Below, in pieces: positions 9,901-17,088 of a stretch of DNA of 64,000 bases (position 1 is the stretch's first letter; each line of letters opens with the position of its first letter). The notes beneath the pieces are model-generated. The model ran no database searches and was not told the DNA's origin. It saw only the letters and a list, made by a program, of their open reading frames with translations. Origin of the DNA: Clostridia bacterium (GTDB taxonomy: Bacteria; Bacillota; Clostridia; Oscillospirales; QAKW01); contig JAFTZM010000043.1 in NCBI GenBank assembly GCA_017464525.1, forward strand, positions 167,639 through 231,638, written 5' to 3'. The position numbers were made by a program, and so were the translations under genes.

Positions 9901-11830
9901 CTACATCAACGACGCCGCCATCGCCAAGCTGGCCGCCGCTCGGGGGGATACCGACATTGCCACCTACTACGGCAACCGTGCCCTTTACTACACCAAGCTC
10001 TTCAACGAGGAAGCCGACTTCTTTATCGGTAAGACTTCCACAGGCGGCTGGTTCACCGAAGCCGAAAACTTCGACCCCACCGTATGGAACCGGGACTACA
10101 CCGAGACCAACGGCTGGAACTACGCCTTCCACATACCCTACGATGGACAGGGTCTGGCCAACCTCTACGGCGGTACAGAAGAACTGGAAGCCAAGCTGGA
10201 TGAATTCTTCGGCACCGACGGCTCCATCACCCTGGGCGGCGAACGCCTCACCTCCTCCGCCATTATCCACGAGATGCGGGAACAGCGGGAGGTCAAGCTG
10301 GGTGAATACGGCCACAGCAACCAGCCCTCTCACCATATTATTTATATGTACAACTACGCCAACGCCCCCGAAAAGACCCAGTACTACACCCGCGACATTC
10401 TGGATCGCCTCTACGTAGGTGCCTCCATCGGTCAGGGCTATCTGGGCGACGAGGACAACGGCGAAGCCTCTGCCTGGTATCTGCAGGCGGCTATGGGTAT
10501 CTTCCCCGTCAACGTGGGCTCGGGCAACTACACCCTGACCTCCCCCCTCTTCGAGGAAGTGACCCTCCACCTGGAGAACGGCAACGACCTGACCATCACC
10601 GCCAAGAATAACAGCGCGGAGAACGTCTATATCCAGAGCGTTACCGTGGACGGCAAACCTTATAACTCCACCACCATCTCCCATAGCGATTTCATCAACG
10701 CTAAAGAGATCGTCTTTGAGATGGGCTCCGCTCCCTCCGATTGGGGCAAGAATCAGGGTGCGCAGGATTCTCTCACCACGGGCAACGAAGTAGCCGAGCC
10801 CATGGAGGATCTGCTGGATCACGGCACCGTGACCCTCTCCGCAGGCGATGCCACGGCTGTCACCGACAATAATGGCGGTACCTACACCACCCTCGGCACC
10901 ACCGCCAGCCTGACCGTTTCCTACGAAAGCCCCAAGATCGTGGAAATGTATACCATCTCCAACTACACCAGCACCGAAAAGGTTCCCACCACCGCAGCCC
11001 TCTACGGCTCCAACGACGGCAGTATCTGGACCAAGCTGGACGAACGCACCGATATCACCTTCAAGTGGAGCCGCTACGTCGAGCCCTTCGCCGTGGCCAA
11101 CGAGACCGCTTATAAGTACTATCGGCTGGATCTCTCCACCACCGCAAGCGCCATGGAGATCTCCGAACTGGAACTCTACGGTCACCCCTATAAAGCGGTC
11201 ACCAAGGACGAACTGCAAAGCGTGCTCACCGCCGCCAAGGCTATCGATCAGAGCCGCTACAGCATCGACCTGACCGACCTGAACACCGCCATTGCCAACG
11301 GCGAAGCGGTCTATACCGATGAGAGCGCCACCAACAAGGCCGTTGCCGAAGCCATCTCCATCCTGAAAGCGGAGATCACCGCCATCGAGCCCTCTGACGG
11401 CTTGGTCAAGATCGAAGCTGAGGCCTGCGACGAGTTATACAATCTGGTCATCGATAAGAATACCAGCCGCTCCGGCGGCGGGAATCTGGGTGGGGTGAAG
11501 CCCGGCTCCTACACTCGTTACGATTACCTCGATTTCGGGGACGGTGCAAGTAAGATCACCATCAACTATTCCAGAAAGAACGGCGCCGATAACGGCGTAG
11601 TCCAGAGCCCCGATGCTACCGTGAAGGTGTACATCGACGCGCTGCCGGAGAACGGCGGTACCTTGGTGGGCACCATATCGGAGCCTCCCTACACCGCCAC
11701 CAACTGGGCAACCTATGCGGATCTGGAAACAGCCCTTGCCCAAACCGTCAGCGGAATCCATACCGTTTACCTTGTGTTTGAAGGGACCGGCCCCTGCGTC
11801 ATCAATCTGGATCATTTCCAATTCTCCTAA
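6953..11830 (+). CDS. Secreted GH92 alpha-mannosidase (alpha-1,2 type) with multiple carbohydrate-binding domains
   Basis: A 1,625-residue exported enzyme, longer than typical GH92 proteins (~750 residues) because of added domains. Residues 1-34: signal peptide. ~55-212 and ~215-355: two F5/8C domains (both with DSNSATKY and WTVYGSNDK). ~355-540: jelly-roll-like domain. ~545-1265: GH92 core. GH92 enzymes are calcium-dependent inverting exo-alpha-mannosidases. Expected residues are present: Glu1051 in the TETNGWNY motif (general acid position), HE at 1106-1107 (motif linked to alpha-1,2 specificity), SNQPSHH at 1122-1128, and GDED at 1165-1168 followed by SAWY (general base region). ~1290-1410: third F5/8C domain. 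~1413-1480: FIVAR-like helices. ~1483-1625: CBM6-like domain (VKIEAEA start). No dockerin, unlike its neighbours. GGAGAG lies 7 nt before the ATG. Likely trims mannose from N-glycans or yeast mannan. Confidence 0.93.
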   Translation: MKHKRLISSLLIVTLSVSILFASAMISFSIGYADSFHSSFEEEQTAPLTNTADTDSEGAPRVSGLGLPVVASSASAADITAKVTATEGTAGHNCTPDKLTDSNSATKYITPNKTAYVIYTLDREYVVQKYTVTTANDSAQYPRHPKNWTVYGSNDKTTWYPLDSRQDQGYTENYHVSEYTCANSTPFRYYKMDITANAGDTYTQFADWNLFGYAALAGDITADAAVEGTASRNDREVIGNLKDSNSATKYLNSWNGNVDIIYTLPTPQAVTAYSLTSANDEPARDPVAWTVYGSNDKSSWTPLGSQSGQSFVARYQTNFYTLENTVAYQYYKLNITANNGSTNMMQLADWNLATGRTPTAGLQTTLAGGPSNAWSSFSDRGWTGSRSLKISSSQTAGEAYGYNILYQDLNLYVTEETRLSYMIYPDLPGSDDVADYDHEYTSMHIALDLKFTDGTYLSDLKATDQNGDLLNPKAQGESRALYTKQWNTITAKLGTVAKGKVIDQILVGFEKDSLEAEGCQPFLAYIDDITIEKKAEKVYKNQLSYTMTRRGSQSSDQFSRGLTFPATATPNGFNLWTMSTVEKGTSKLFNFQPGNDITHFTISHQPSYWMGDRGTFQFMTDTTVDVSSATAVPTAAQRKQDYDRDTLMDQANYLKVNLADGTTVELVPTDHAASIRFTFDKNAVYKNILFDSVNAESNCQFTFYEDGSFSGRTAHTGAGMRYMYFYGNFSETPSATKVVNGDAADAMASFSGDTVVMSLATSFISVEQAKHNLELEIGDKTFKQVYAETEAAWLDIMDRIEIKGGSEEELITFWSNLYRAYLYPTMLHENQGTNEEPDWVYVSPYEGSNDAPIVKDGQMYYNNGFWDVARTTPGLYALLTPTAYGEYLDGFVQHYTENGWIPRWSFPAGSDTMVGTHSDAMFADAYLRGIEFDYENAYLSALRNGSAYSDNTSYGRKQTETSNYLGYANTTDLRQGFSWSMESYINDAAIAKLAAARGDTDIATYYGNRALYYTKLFNEEADFFIGKTSTGGWFTEAENFDPTVWNRDYTETNGWNYAFHIPYDGQGLANLYGGTEELEAKLDEFFGTDGSITLGGERLTSSAIIHEMREQREVKLGEYGHSNQPSHHIIYMYNYANAPEKTQYYTRDILDRLYVGASIGQGYLGDEDNGEASAWYLQAAMGIFPVNVGSGNYTLTSPLFEEVTLHLENGNDLTITAKNNSAENVYIQSVTVDGKPYNSTTISHSDFINAKEIVFEMGSAPSDWGKNQGAQDSLTTGNEVAEPMEDLLDHGTVTLSAGDATAVTDNNGGTYTTLGTTASLTVSYESPKIVEMYTISNYTSTEKVPTTAALYGSNDGSIWTKLDERTDITFKWSRYVEPFAVANETAYKYYRLDLSTTASAMEISELELYGHPYKAVTKDELQSVLTAAKAIDQSRYSIDLTDLNTAIANGEAVYTDESATNKAVAEAISILKAEITAIEPSDGLVKIEAEACDELYNLVIDKNTSRSGGGNLGGVKPGSYTRYDYLDFGDGASKITINYSRKNGADNGVVQSPDATVKVYIDALPENGGTLVGTISEPPYTATNWATYADLETALAQTVSGIHTVYLVFEGTGPCVINLDHFQFS

Positions 11831-11833
11831 ATA

Positions 11834-11865
11834 AAGAAAACCGAACAACTCTGTTCGGTTTTCTT
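11834..11865. terminator. Bidirectional terminator between GH92 and AraC genes
   Basis: A perfect 14-bp stem (AAGAAAACCGAACA / TGTTCGGTTTTCTT) with a 4-nt loop, A-rich on one side and T-rich on the other, serves both convergent genes. Confidence 0.9.
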
Positions 11866-11869
11866 TTCA

Positions 11870-12652
11870 TTATTTGCGGTTTTTCCCTGGAGAATAGCCG
11901 TATTTTTCATGAAATCTGCGGGAAAAATTTGCATAATCCCGAAATCCCGCAAAGGAACACACCTCTGTGACCGGCAGGTCGGTGGAGCGGAGCAGATGGG
12001 ATGCGTAATAGAACCGCAGGTTATCTACATAATTCTTGAAGGTCTCCCCCGTTTCCTTGCGAAACAGCGTACTCAGATAAGCGGGTGCCAGCCCCACGTG
12101 GGCGGCGGCCTCCTGCAGGGTGATGCCGCTGCGGAAATGCTCCAGAATATAGATGATAGCGGCCTGCACATGGCTATGGGGCAGCTCCCGCCCCTTCTGC
12201 GCCAGCCGGAAAAACTTCAGCAAAACGCAACGCAGGTAGTGAACCGCATTGGCTGGCTCTACCTCGGCCAGCTCGTGGATCTCCAAAAGGAGGCTTTCGA
12301 TCAGCGGGCGATCCTTTTCGGGGATCTCCAGAGAGGAAACGGTATCCGGCGAAAAGAGCAGATACAAAAGCTCCGGCTCAAAAACAGCGCAGGGAAACAT
12401 TACCGTAACAAACTTGGTGGGTGTTTCCGCCACCTGATTATGGATATCCGCCGGGGAATTGAAAAAGAGCATTCCCGGCTCAAAGCGATGCTCCCGCCCG
12501 TTGATGCAGTAGACCCCCGTCCCACGAAAAAAATAATCGATCTCGAAGCAATCATGGCTGTGGTCAAAGGTGATCCGCTTGATGCCCACATGGTGGATCT
12601 CGGCGCTGATGATCCCCTTTTCCACATAGTTTTTCAGTTGAAAGATCCGCAT
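11870..12652 (-). CDS. AraC family transcriptional regulator, paralogue of 748-1530
   Basis: A 260-residue AraC regulator closely related to the one at 748-1530: the two share QLKNYV, HSHDC-EIDY, GMLFFNSP-DIHN, VTVMFPCAVFEPELL and a near-identical second helix-turn-helix (DYANFSRRF). N-terminal cupin sensor ~1-140, HTH pair ~160-255. ATG at 12652 with AGGAAGG 8 nt upstream. It lies 46 nt after the isomerase-like gene on the same strand, but a strong terminator sits between them, so it is probably transcribed from its own promoter, which I could not place. The pair of paralogues brackets the secreted GH92/dockerin block, which suggests that they sense related sugars. Confidence 0.9.
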   Translation of the reverse strand: MRIFQLKNYVEKGIISAEIHHVGIKRITFDHSHDCFEIDYFFRGTGVYCINGREHRFEPGMLFFNSPADIHNQVAETPTKFVTVMFPCAVFEPELLYLLFSPDTVSSLEIPEKDRPLIESLLLEIHELAEVEPANAVHYLRCVLLKFFRLAQKGRELPHSHVQAAIIYILEHFRSGITLQEAAAHVGLAPAYLSTLFRKETGETFKNYVDNLRFYYASHLLRSTDLPVTEVCSFAGFRDYANFSRRFHEKYGYSPGKNRK

Positions 12653-12668
12653 AAAGCTTTCCTTCCTG

Positions 12669-12697
12669 AAAAAAGCGTCCCGATGGGACGCTTTTTT
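12669..12697 (-). terminator. Terminator of the isomerase-like gene
   Basis: Stem AAAAAAGCGTCCC / GGGACGCTTTTTT with a GAT loop, immediately after the stop codon at 12699. Confidence 0.9.
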
Positions 12698-12698
12698 C

Positions 12699-13481
12699 TT
12701 ATTTGATCAGGGTCTTGAGGTAATCGGCGCTCATCTTCATACTGTCGAGAGAATCGCCGGGGCAGGTATCCTGCTCCACAACGTAGTACTTGACACCGGC
12801 CTTTTCGGCGGTATCCAGGATCAGTTCCCACTCCATATTGCCGTTGCCGATCTCGGCAAAGAACTGATAGCCCCGCTTTTCGTCGAAGTGCTCCAGCCGC
12901 TTCATATCCTTCAGGTGCAGGATATCGATCCGGCCGGCCAACTTTTCAATCCAATGGCGCACATCGCCGCCGCCATGCTGCACCCAGAAGGTATCCAGAA
13001 CAAAGGAGGTATTCACAGGATCCAGCCCCTCCACCAGCATCTGTATGGGGGTCTTGCCGTTGGCCAACTTGATGAACTCATGGCTGTGGTTATGATAAGT
13101 AAACTTCATACCGTGCTCGGCGCACTTGGCTGCCACTTTATTGGCCTTTTCGATGAACTCTTCCCAGCCGGCGATATCTTCGTTACCGGTCTTGGGGTGG
13201 AAACCGCCGATGCCCATCAGCTTAGTACCCAAGGCTTTATGATTGGCCAGCGCCTGATCGAAATCCTCACACATCATGGTGAAATCATCGTGGGTACCCA
13301 CGATCTGCAGGCCTGCTTCTGCAGCCATCTTGCCGTACTCTTCATAAGAAACGGCGGGCTTACCGGCGGTCTGGAACTGGGTATATCCCATCTCCCGCAG
13401 CGCCTTGAAGGTGGCCTTGATATCCTCCGCGGTGGTCATTTTATCGCGGACGCTATAGATCTGTAAACCGAATTCTTTCAT
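12699..13481 (-). CDS. Sugar phosphate isomerase/epimerase (AP endonuclease-2 fold TIM barrel)
   Basis: A 260-residue cytosolic protein of the xylose isomerase-like TIM-barrel family. Visible signatures are LQIYSVRD at the N-terminus, YHNHSHEF (residues ~149-156, metal-binding His region), FVLDTFWVQHGG, HLKDMKR and a C-terminal VVEQD (metal-binding Glu). Such proteins are metal-dependent isomerases or epimerases of sugars and inositol derivatives; the substrate cannot be read from sequence. Ribosome binding site AAAGGAG lies 8 nt before the ATG. Its promoter is divergent from the SDR gene. Its place beside a CAZyme block fits a role in sugar catabolism. Confidence 0.85.
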   Translation of the reverse strand: MKEFGLQIYSVRDKMTTAEDIKATFKALREMGYTQFQTAGKPAVSYEEYGKMAAEAGLQIVGTHDDFTMMCEDFDQALANHKALGTKLMGIGGFHPKTGNEDIAGWEEFIEKANKVAAKCAEHGMKFTYHNHSHEFIKLANGKTPIQMLVEGLDPVNTSFVLDTFWVQHGGGDVRHWIEKLAGRIDILHLKDMKRLEHFDEKRGYQFFAEIGNGNMEWELILDTAEKAGVKYYVVEQDTCPGDSLDSMKMSADYLKTLIK

Positions 13482-13510
13482 GTTTCTTTTCTCCTTTGGG
13501 ATTTTTTTCT

Positions 13511-13539
13511 ATTATAGCAATATTTTTTTAAAATTGCAA
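13511..13539 (-). promoter_or_regulatory. Sigma-A promoter of the isomerase-like gene
   Basis: Minus strand TTGCAA (13534-13539), 17-bp spacer, perfect TATAAT (13511-13516), ~30 nt before the start codon. Confidence 0.7.
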
Positions 13540-13555
13540 CATTTTATGTTACAAT
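13527..13555 (+). promoter_or_regulatory. Candidate promoter of the SDR gene
   Basis: TTTAAA (13527-13532), 17-bp spacer, TACAAT (13550-13555). It overlaps the divergent promoter, so the two genes may compete for polymerase. Confidence 0.45.
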
Positions 13556-13575
13556 ATATAAAGGAGGGATGTAAA

Positions 13576-14337
13576 ATGAGAATTGCCATCATTACCGGTG
13601 CCAGCAGCGGAATGGGCCGAGAATTCGCCCGCCAGCTGACCGCCGCCGAAAAATTCGATGAATTATGGGTCATCGCCCGCCGTGCCCACCGCCTGGAGAA
13701 GCTGAAAAAAGAGCTTTCCCTGCCGGTGCGGGTGTTGGCCTTGGATCTAACCAAGGAAACAGAAAAATACGCAGCATTATTAGCCGCCGAGCAGCCGGAG
13801 GTCTCTATCCTCATCAACAGCAGCGGCTTCGGCAAATTCGGCCGTTACAATCAGATCCCCCTGCAGGACTGCATGGACATGATCGACCTGAACTGCAAGG
13901 CGCTGGTGGCGGTCACGCAGCTGACCCTGCCCTACATGACTGCCGGCAGCCGGATCCTGCAGGTAGATTCCCTTTCTGCCTTTCAGCCGGTGCCCTACCT
14001 GAATGTATACGGTGCTACCAAGGCCTTTGTACTGAGCTATTCTCAGGCGCTGGCCGCTGAATTACGGGATCGTAAAATTCAAGTCATGGCCTTCTGCCCC
14101 GGCTGGGTCAAAACAGAATTCTTCGATCATGCGGAGGAGACCTCCGGCGATGCGGTGGTTTACTATAATAAGTGGTTCACCGCCGAGGAGGCGGTGCGAT
14201 GCGGACTGAAAGATCTGAAAAAGAGGAAGCTTGTTTCCGTTCCCAGTCTGACCAATAAGCTGCAGGTATTCGGTGTAAAGCATCTGCCCACCCGCTGGGT
14301 GATGAACATCTGGCTGAAGCAGCAGAAAAAAAGGTGA
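13576..14337 (+). CDS. SDR family NAD(P)-dependent oxidoreductase
   Basis: A 253-residue classical short-chain dehydrogenase/reductase. TGASSGMG (residues 7-14) is the nucleotide-binding glycine motif, INSSGFG matches the NAG-like strand, the catalytic Ser lies in VDSLSAF, and YGATK (Tyr146, Lys150) is the catalytic pair. The ATG at 13576 was chosen because AAGGAGG precedes it by 10 nt; the open frame extends 32 codons upstream across the promoter. The C-terminus (from ~225) is basic and amphipathic, as in DltE/YqjQ-type SDRs. The substrate is unknown. Divergent from the isomerase-like gene, convergent with the DUF1292 gene. Confidence 0.88.
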   Translation: MRIAIITGASSGMGREFARQLTAAEKFDELWVIARRAHRLEKLKKELSLPVRVLALDLTKETEKYAALLAAEQPEVSILINSSGFGKFGRYNQIPLQDCMDMIDLNCKALVAVTQLTLPYMTAGSRILQVDSLSAFQPVPYLNVYGATKAFVLSYSQALAAELRDRKIQVMAFCPGWVKTEFFDHAEETSGDAVVYYNKWFTAEEAVRCGLKDLKKRKLVSVPSLTNKLQVFGVKHLPTRWVMNIWLKQQKKR

Positions 14338-14350
14338 CGATGGAAAAGAT

Positions 14351-14378
14351 GCAACCCCCAATTCATTTGGGGTGTTGC
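14351..14378 (+). repeat. Stem-loop of a dispersed CCCAATTCATTTGGGG family, copy 1
   Basis: Stem GCAACCCCCAA / TTGGGGTGTTGC with loop TTCAT, 14 nt after the SDR gene. The loop and closing stem are identical to the hairpin at 44396-44434. It may assist termination. Confidence 0.5.
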
Positions 14379-14414
14379 CGCACAATTGAATTATGCGCGG
14401 GGGTTCAGATTATC

Positions 14415-14450
14415 AAAAAAATGGTTGAGCAAATGCTCAACCAATTTTTT
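14415..14450. terminator. Bidirectional terminator between SDR and DUF1292 genes
   Basis: A perfect 10-bp stem (TGGTTGAGCA / TGCTCAACCA) with an AA loop, flanked by A-run (14415-14421) and T-run (14445-14451). Confidence 0.9.
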
Positions 14451-14722
14451 TACTCTTCGAAATTGAATTCATCTTTAAATTTTTCCTTAAAGATGCCGAA
14501 AACTGCCATAAGGGTGGCCTCATCGTCCACGGAATTATAGGCTTCGTTATCCTCATCGATGGCCTCAACCTCCAGGATCACAACCTCGCCTTCCTCCTCG
14601 TCGTCCACGGGGAGCAGCACCACATATTTCTTCCCCTGATACTCGATCAGATCCAGAAATTCAAAGCTGACTTCGTTGCCTTCTTCGTCATTCAAAACAA
14701 CAATGTTATCCATTTCTTCCAT
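14450..14722 (-). CDS. DUF1292 domain-containing protein
   Basis: A 90-residue, strongly acidic protein (repeated DDEEEGE and DEDNEAYN segments) matching the DUF1292/YrzB family of small Firmicutes proteins. Its N-terminal IVVLNDEEGNEVSFE and GKKYVVLLP strands are the conserved part. The biochemical role is unknown. GGAG lies 8 nt before the ATG. It starts 5 nt after the upstream E2-like gene stops, so the two are almost certainly cotranscribed. Members of this family often sit near cell-cycle or RNA-metabolism genes, which is not the case here. Confidence 0.88.
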   Translation of the reverse strand: MEEMDNIVVLNDEEGNEVSFEFLDLIEYQGKKYVVLLPVDDEEEGEVVILEVEAIDEDNEAYNSVDDEATLMAVFGIFKEKFKDEFNFEE

Positions 14723-14727
14723 TTCTT

Positions 14728-15597
14728 TTACTCCTCTAATTTAAAAATTTTCTTAATCTCATCATCGATGACCTGAGGCTGCTGCTCCAGAACCTCGGGA
14801 TGCTTCAGGTAATCCTTCAAGCGGCGGAAGCCCATGGCGAAATAGCTGCCGCCGGCGATCCGCTCATCCATCACCACCCCAAGAGGCATACATTTTTCGT
14901 AGATGATCTCATCCCCCTTGCGCTTGGGGACCTCCCGGTTGACCCCCATGGCCATGGCGATGGAGGTGGTGCCGAACTCATAGACATGGTGATAGATAGG
15001 ATCCAGCCGGATGCTGGCCAGATCGGTGAGCACCAGAGAGATATGGAAGGGACTCATATCGATGATGCTCTTGGGGAGCATTCCGTGCTTATCCATCCAA
15101 CGCAGGACCTTCACCCCATAGCGCAGCAGGCCGGGGGCGGATAGGAGGATCTTAACGATCTTCTCTGTTCCGTTTTCCGGCTCCATCTCCCGGTTCTGGG
15201 CGATATAGGCATTAAGCCGCTCCTGCACCTGATACACATTATCGGTGGGCTGGAAATAGATCTTGGACATGGTGCCGCCCTCGGTGAGAGAGCCCCCCTT
15301 CAGCACCACCATTCCCACCGCAATTTCTTTGCGGGCGTAAATATTGCAGTTCACTACAAAATGGTTGAACTTGGGGAATTCATCGATGACCCGAATATAG
15401 GCTGCCAGCAGAACCGCCAGCCGGGAGATCTTCATGCCCCCCTCATCCCGTTTCCGGTGGACATAATCCGCAATGGGATCCACCGGAATGTCGATGGTGA
15501 TCATATTCATGGAGTCCATCCGCTTATCCATCACATGGGCGGCGACCATATACATAGGATCCGAGCTTTTGATCCGGATACCGTCTTTTCTTTTCAT
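14728..15597 (-). CDS. E2/CAT-fold acyltransferase-like protein lacking the catalytic His and Asp
   Basis: A 289-residue protein resembling the catalytic domain of 2-oxoacid dehydrogenase acyltransferases and chloramphenicol acetyltransferase (DSMNMITIDIPVD, then VNCNIYARKEIAVGMVV, then a FGTTSIAMAMG strand). No lipoyl or peripheral-subunit domain precedes it. Where active family members have D-H-R-x-x-D-G, this protein has MDERIAGG (near residue 242), so both the catalytic His and the Asp are missing. Standard acyl transfer is therefore unlikely; a structural or binding role is possible. The ATG at 15597 was chosen because GGGGGA lies 8 nt upstream; a frame 12 codons longer exists. It heads a two-gene operon with DUF1292. 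Confidence 0.72.
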   Translation of the reverse strand: MKRKDGIRIKSSDPMYMVAAHVMDKRMDSMNMITIDIPVDPIADYVHRKRDEGGMKISRLAVLLAAYIRVIDEFPKFNHFVVNCNIYARKEIAVGMVVLKGGSLTEGGTMSKIYFQPTDNVYQVQERLNAYIAQNREMEPENGTEKIVKILLSAPGLLRYGVKVLRWMDKHGMLPKSIIDMSPFHISLVLTDLASIRLDPIYHHVYEFGTTSIAMAMGVNREVPKRKGDEIIYEKCMPLGVVMDERIAGGSYFAMGFRRLKDYLKHPEVLEQQPQVIDDEIKKIFKLEE

Positions 15598-15631
15598 AAG
15601 TTTTATCCCCCAATAAAATCCTATTTTATAC

Positions 15632-15660
15632 ATTTTACACTATTTTCGACAAAATATCAA
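15632..15660 (-). promoter_or_regulatory. Sigma-A promoter of the E2-like/DUF1292 operon
   Basis: Minus strand TTGATA (15655-15660), 17-bp spacer, TAAAAT (15632-15637), back to back with the EamA promoter. Confidence 0.6.
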
Positions 15661-15682
15661 GGTTTCTTAATGAAACTTAAGA

Positions 15683-15711
15683 TTGCAAAATATGTCAAAT
15701 AATGATATAAT
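15683..15711 (+). promoter_or_regulatory. Sigma-A promoter of the EamA transporter gene
   Basis: TTGCAA (15683-15688), 17-bp spacer, perfect TATAAT (15706-15711), 31 nt upstream of the chosen ATG. Confidence 0.75.
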
Positions 15712-15742
15712 ACCTTTCATCTTTTTGACAGCGAGGTCACAC

Positions 15743-16636
15743 ATGGAAAAAATCCGTAAAAATATTGCCGCGGTTCTGGCCGCCTTGATCTGGGGCACCG
15801 CCTTTGTGGCCCAGAGCTTCGGGGCAGCGCTGATGCCGCCTTTCGCCTTCAATACCATCCGCTCGGTGATCGCCACCCTTAGCCTGATCCTGGTAGTGGT
15901 GCTTTTTGCCAAGGTAAAAAAAGAGCCGATCCTGCCCCCCAAGGGCAAGCGAAAGGAGCTGCTCATCGGCGGCATCTGCTGCGGCGCAGCCCTGGCCATT
16001 GCCTCTGCCTTTCAACAGGCGGGGCTGGCCTATACCGACCCGGGCAAGGGCGGTTTTATCACCGCACTTTACATTGTATTGGTTCCCATCGCCGGGTTAT
16101 TCTTCAAAAAACGGGCACCCTTTACGGTGTGGATCGCGGTTGGAGTGGCGGCGGCAGGCCTTTACTTTCTTTGCATCAAGGAAAGCTTCACAGTGGAGGC
16201 GGGGGATCTGCTGATCCTTTGCAGCGCCTTCTGCTACACCGCCCAGATCCTGATCATTGATCACTTTACCGAACGGGTGGAAAGCGTGCGCCTTTCCTGC
16301 GTGCAGTTTTTTGTGGTAACGGTCATCTCCGGCCTGCTGATGCTGCTCTTTGAGCAGCCCGATTGGAGCGTTTTGCCCCGGTGCACCATTCCTTTGCTCT
16401 ATACCGGTGTGCTTTCCAGCGGAGTGGCCTATACCCTGCAGATCGTGGCACAAAAGGGCTCTAACCCCACCGTGATCTCCTTGCTTTTAAGCTTAGAATC
16501 GGTCTTTGCCGTACTGGCGGGGCTGGTATTCGGCGATACCATGAGCGGCCGGGAATGGCTGGGCTGCGGATTGATGCTGGCAGCGGTGGTCTTTGCCCAA
16601 TTGCCCCCTCTTGACTTTCGTAGGAAAAGGGTGTAA
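15743..16636 (+). CDS. EamA/DMT family transporter
   Basis: A 297-residue membrane protein with ten predicted transmembrane helices in two EamA repeats. The first repeat begins AALIWGTAFVAQSFG and the second LLILCSAFCYTAQILI; the terminal helix is GCGLMLAAVVFAQL. Family members (RhaT/YdcZ/PagO-like drug/metabolite transporters) usually export amino acids or small metabolites. The ATG at 15743 has GAGG 6 nt upstream and sits properly after the promoter; an upstream in-frame start at 15683 lies within the -35 element and is rejected. The substrate is unknown. The following XRE gene starts 20 nt downstream. Confidence 0.9.
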   Translation: MEKIRKNIAAVLAALIWGTAFVAQSFGAALMPPFAFNTIRSVIATLSLILVVVLFAKVKKEPILPPKGKRKELLIGGICCGAALAIASAFQQAGLAYTDPGKGGFITALYIVLVPIAGLFFKKRAPFTVWIAVGVAAAGLYFLCIKESFTVEAGDLLILCSAFCYTAQILIIDHFTERVESVRLSCVQFFVVTVISGLLMLLFEQPDWSVLPRCTIPLLYTGVLSSGVAYTLQIVAQKGSNPTVISLLLSLESVFAVLAGLVFGDTMSGREWLGCGLMLAAVVFAQLPPLDFRRKRV

Positions 16637-16644
16637 AATTACAC
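16611..16644 (+). promoter_or_regulatory. Internal promoter with palindromic operator for the XRE/ATP-grasp pair
   Basis: TTGACT (16611-16616), 17-bp spacer, TAAAAT (16634-16639), within the last codons of the EamA gene. A 7-2-7 inverted repeat, GGTGTAA-AA-TTACACC (16630-16645), covers the -10 element, a layout typical of autorepression by a dimeric HTH protein. Confidence 0.55.
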
Positions 16645-16656
16645 CGAGGTGATTCC

Positions 16657-17088
16657 ATGAAACGTGAGCAATTCATCGCCCTCTGCGACCGGAAGGAAAA
16701 GCTGGTGCGCAATGAACTGGGCTACAGCCAGGAAAAGATGTGCGCCCTTTTGGGGGTATCCAAAAAGACCCTGGTAGAAATTGAAAAATGGCGTTCCTCC
16801 TTGGGCTGGCAGGGTGCAGTGACCCTTTGCACCCTCTTTCAGAACACCCGGGAGATCACCCTGGCCTTCGGAACAGACATTCCCGCCCTTCTGCGGGCGC
16901 TGACGGAGGATGCGGCCTATCTGCCGCCGGTGGACTCCCCCCATGCCCAATGGGTCTCCATTCTGGAACTGAACGGCCAAAGCATCGAGCAGAATTCTGC
17001 CAGCCAGCTTTACCGGCTGCGCCGGGGCGCAGAGACCATGGCCTCCTCCTTTGAGCTGGCAGAACTGAGAAAGAGGATGAATATATGA
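16657..17088 (+). CDS. XRE-family helix-turn-helix regulator
   Basis: A 143-residue DNA-binding protein. Residues ~15-60 form a Cro/C1-type HTH (RNELGYSQEKMCALLGVS, then KKTLVEIEKW). The remainder (~65-143) is an uncharacterised helical domain that may mediate dimerisation. GAGG lies 8 nt before the ATG. The stop codon overlaps the start of the ATP-grasp gene (ATGA at 17085-17088), so the two are translationally coupled. The palindrome over the -10 upstream suggests autoregulation. The partner ligand is unknown. Confidence 0.78.
   Translation: MKREQFIALCDRKEKLVRNELGYSQEKMCALLGVSKKTLVEIEKWRSSLGWQGAVTLCTLFQNTREITLAFGTDIPALLRALTEDAAYLPPVDSPHAQWVSILELNGQSIEQNSASQLYRLRRGAETMASSFELAELRKRMNI

Noticed and set aside
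10316..10336. SNQPSHH in the GH92 enzyme, at first read as loss of the catalytic Glu
   Set aside because: The general acid of GH92 lies about 110 residues before the GDED motif, which here is Glu1051 in TETNGWNY and is intact. Gln in the NQP motif is common in the family, so no phosphomannosidase-type change is supported.
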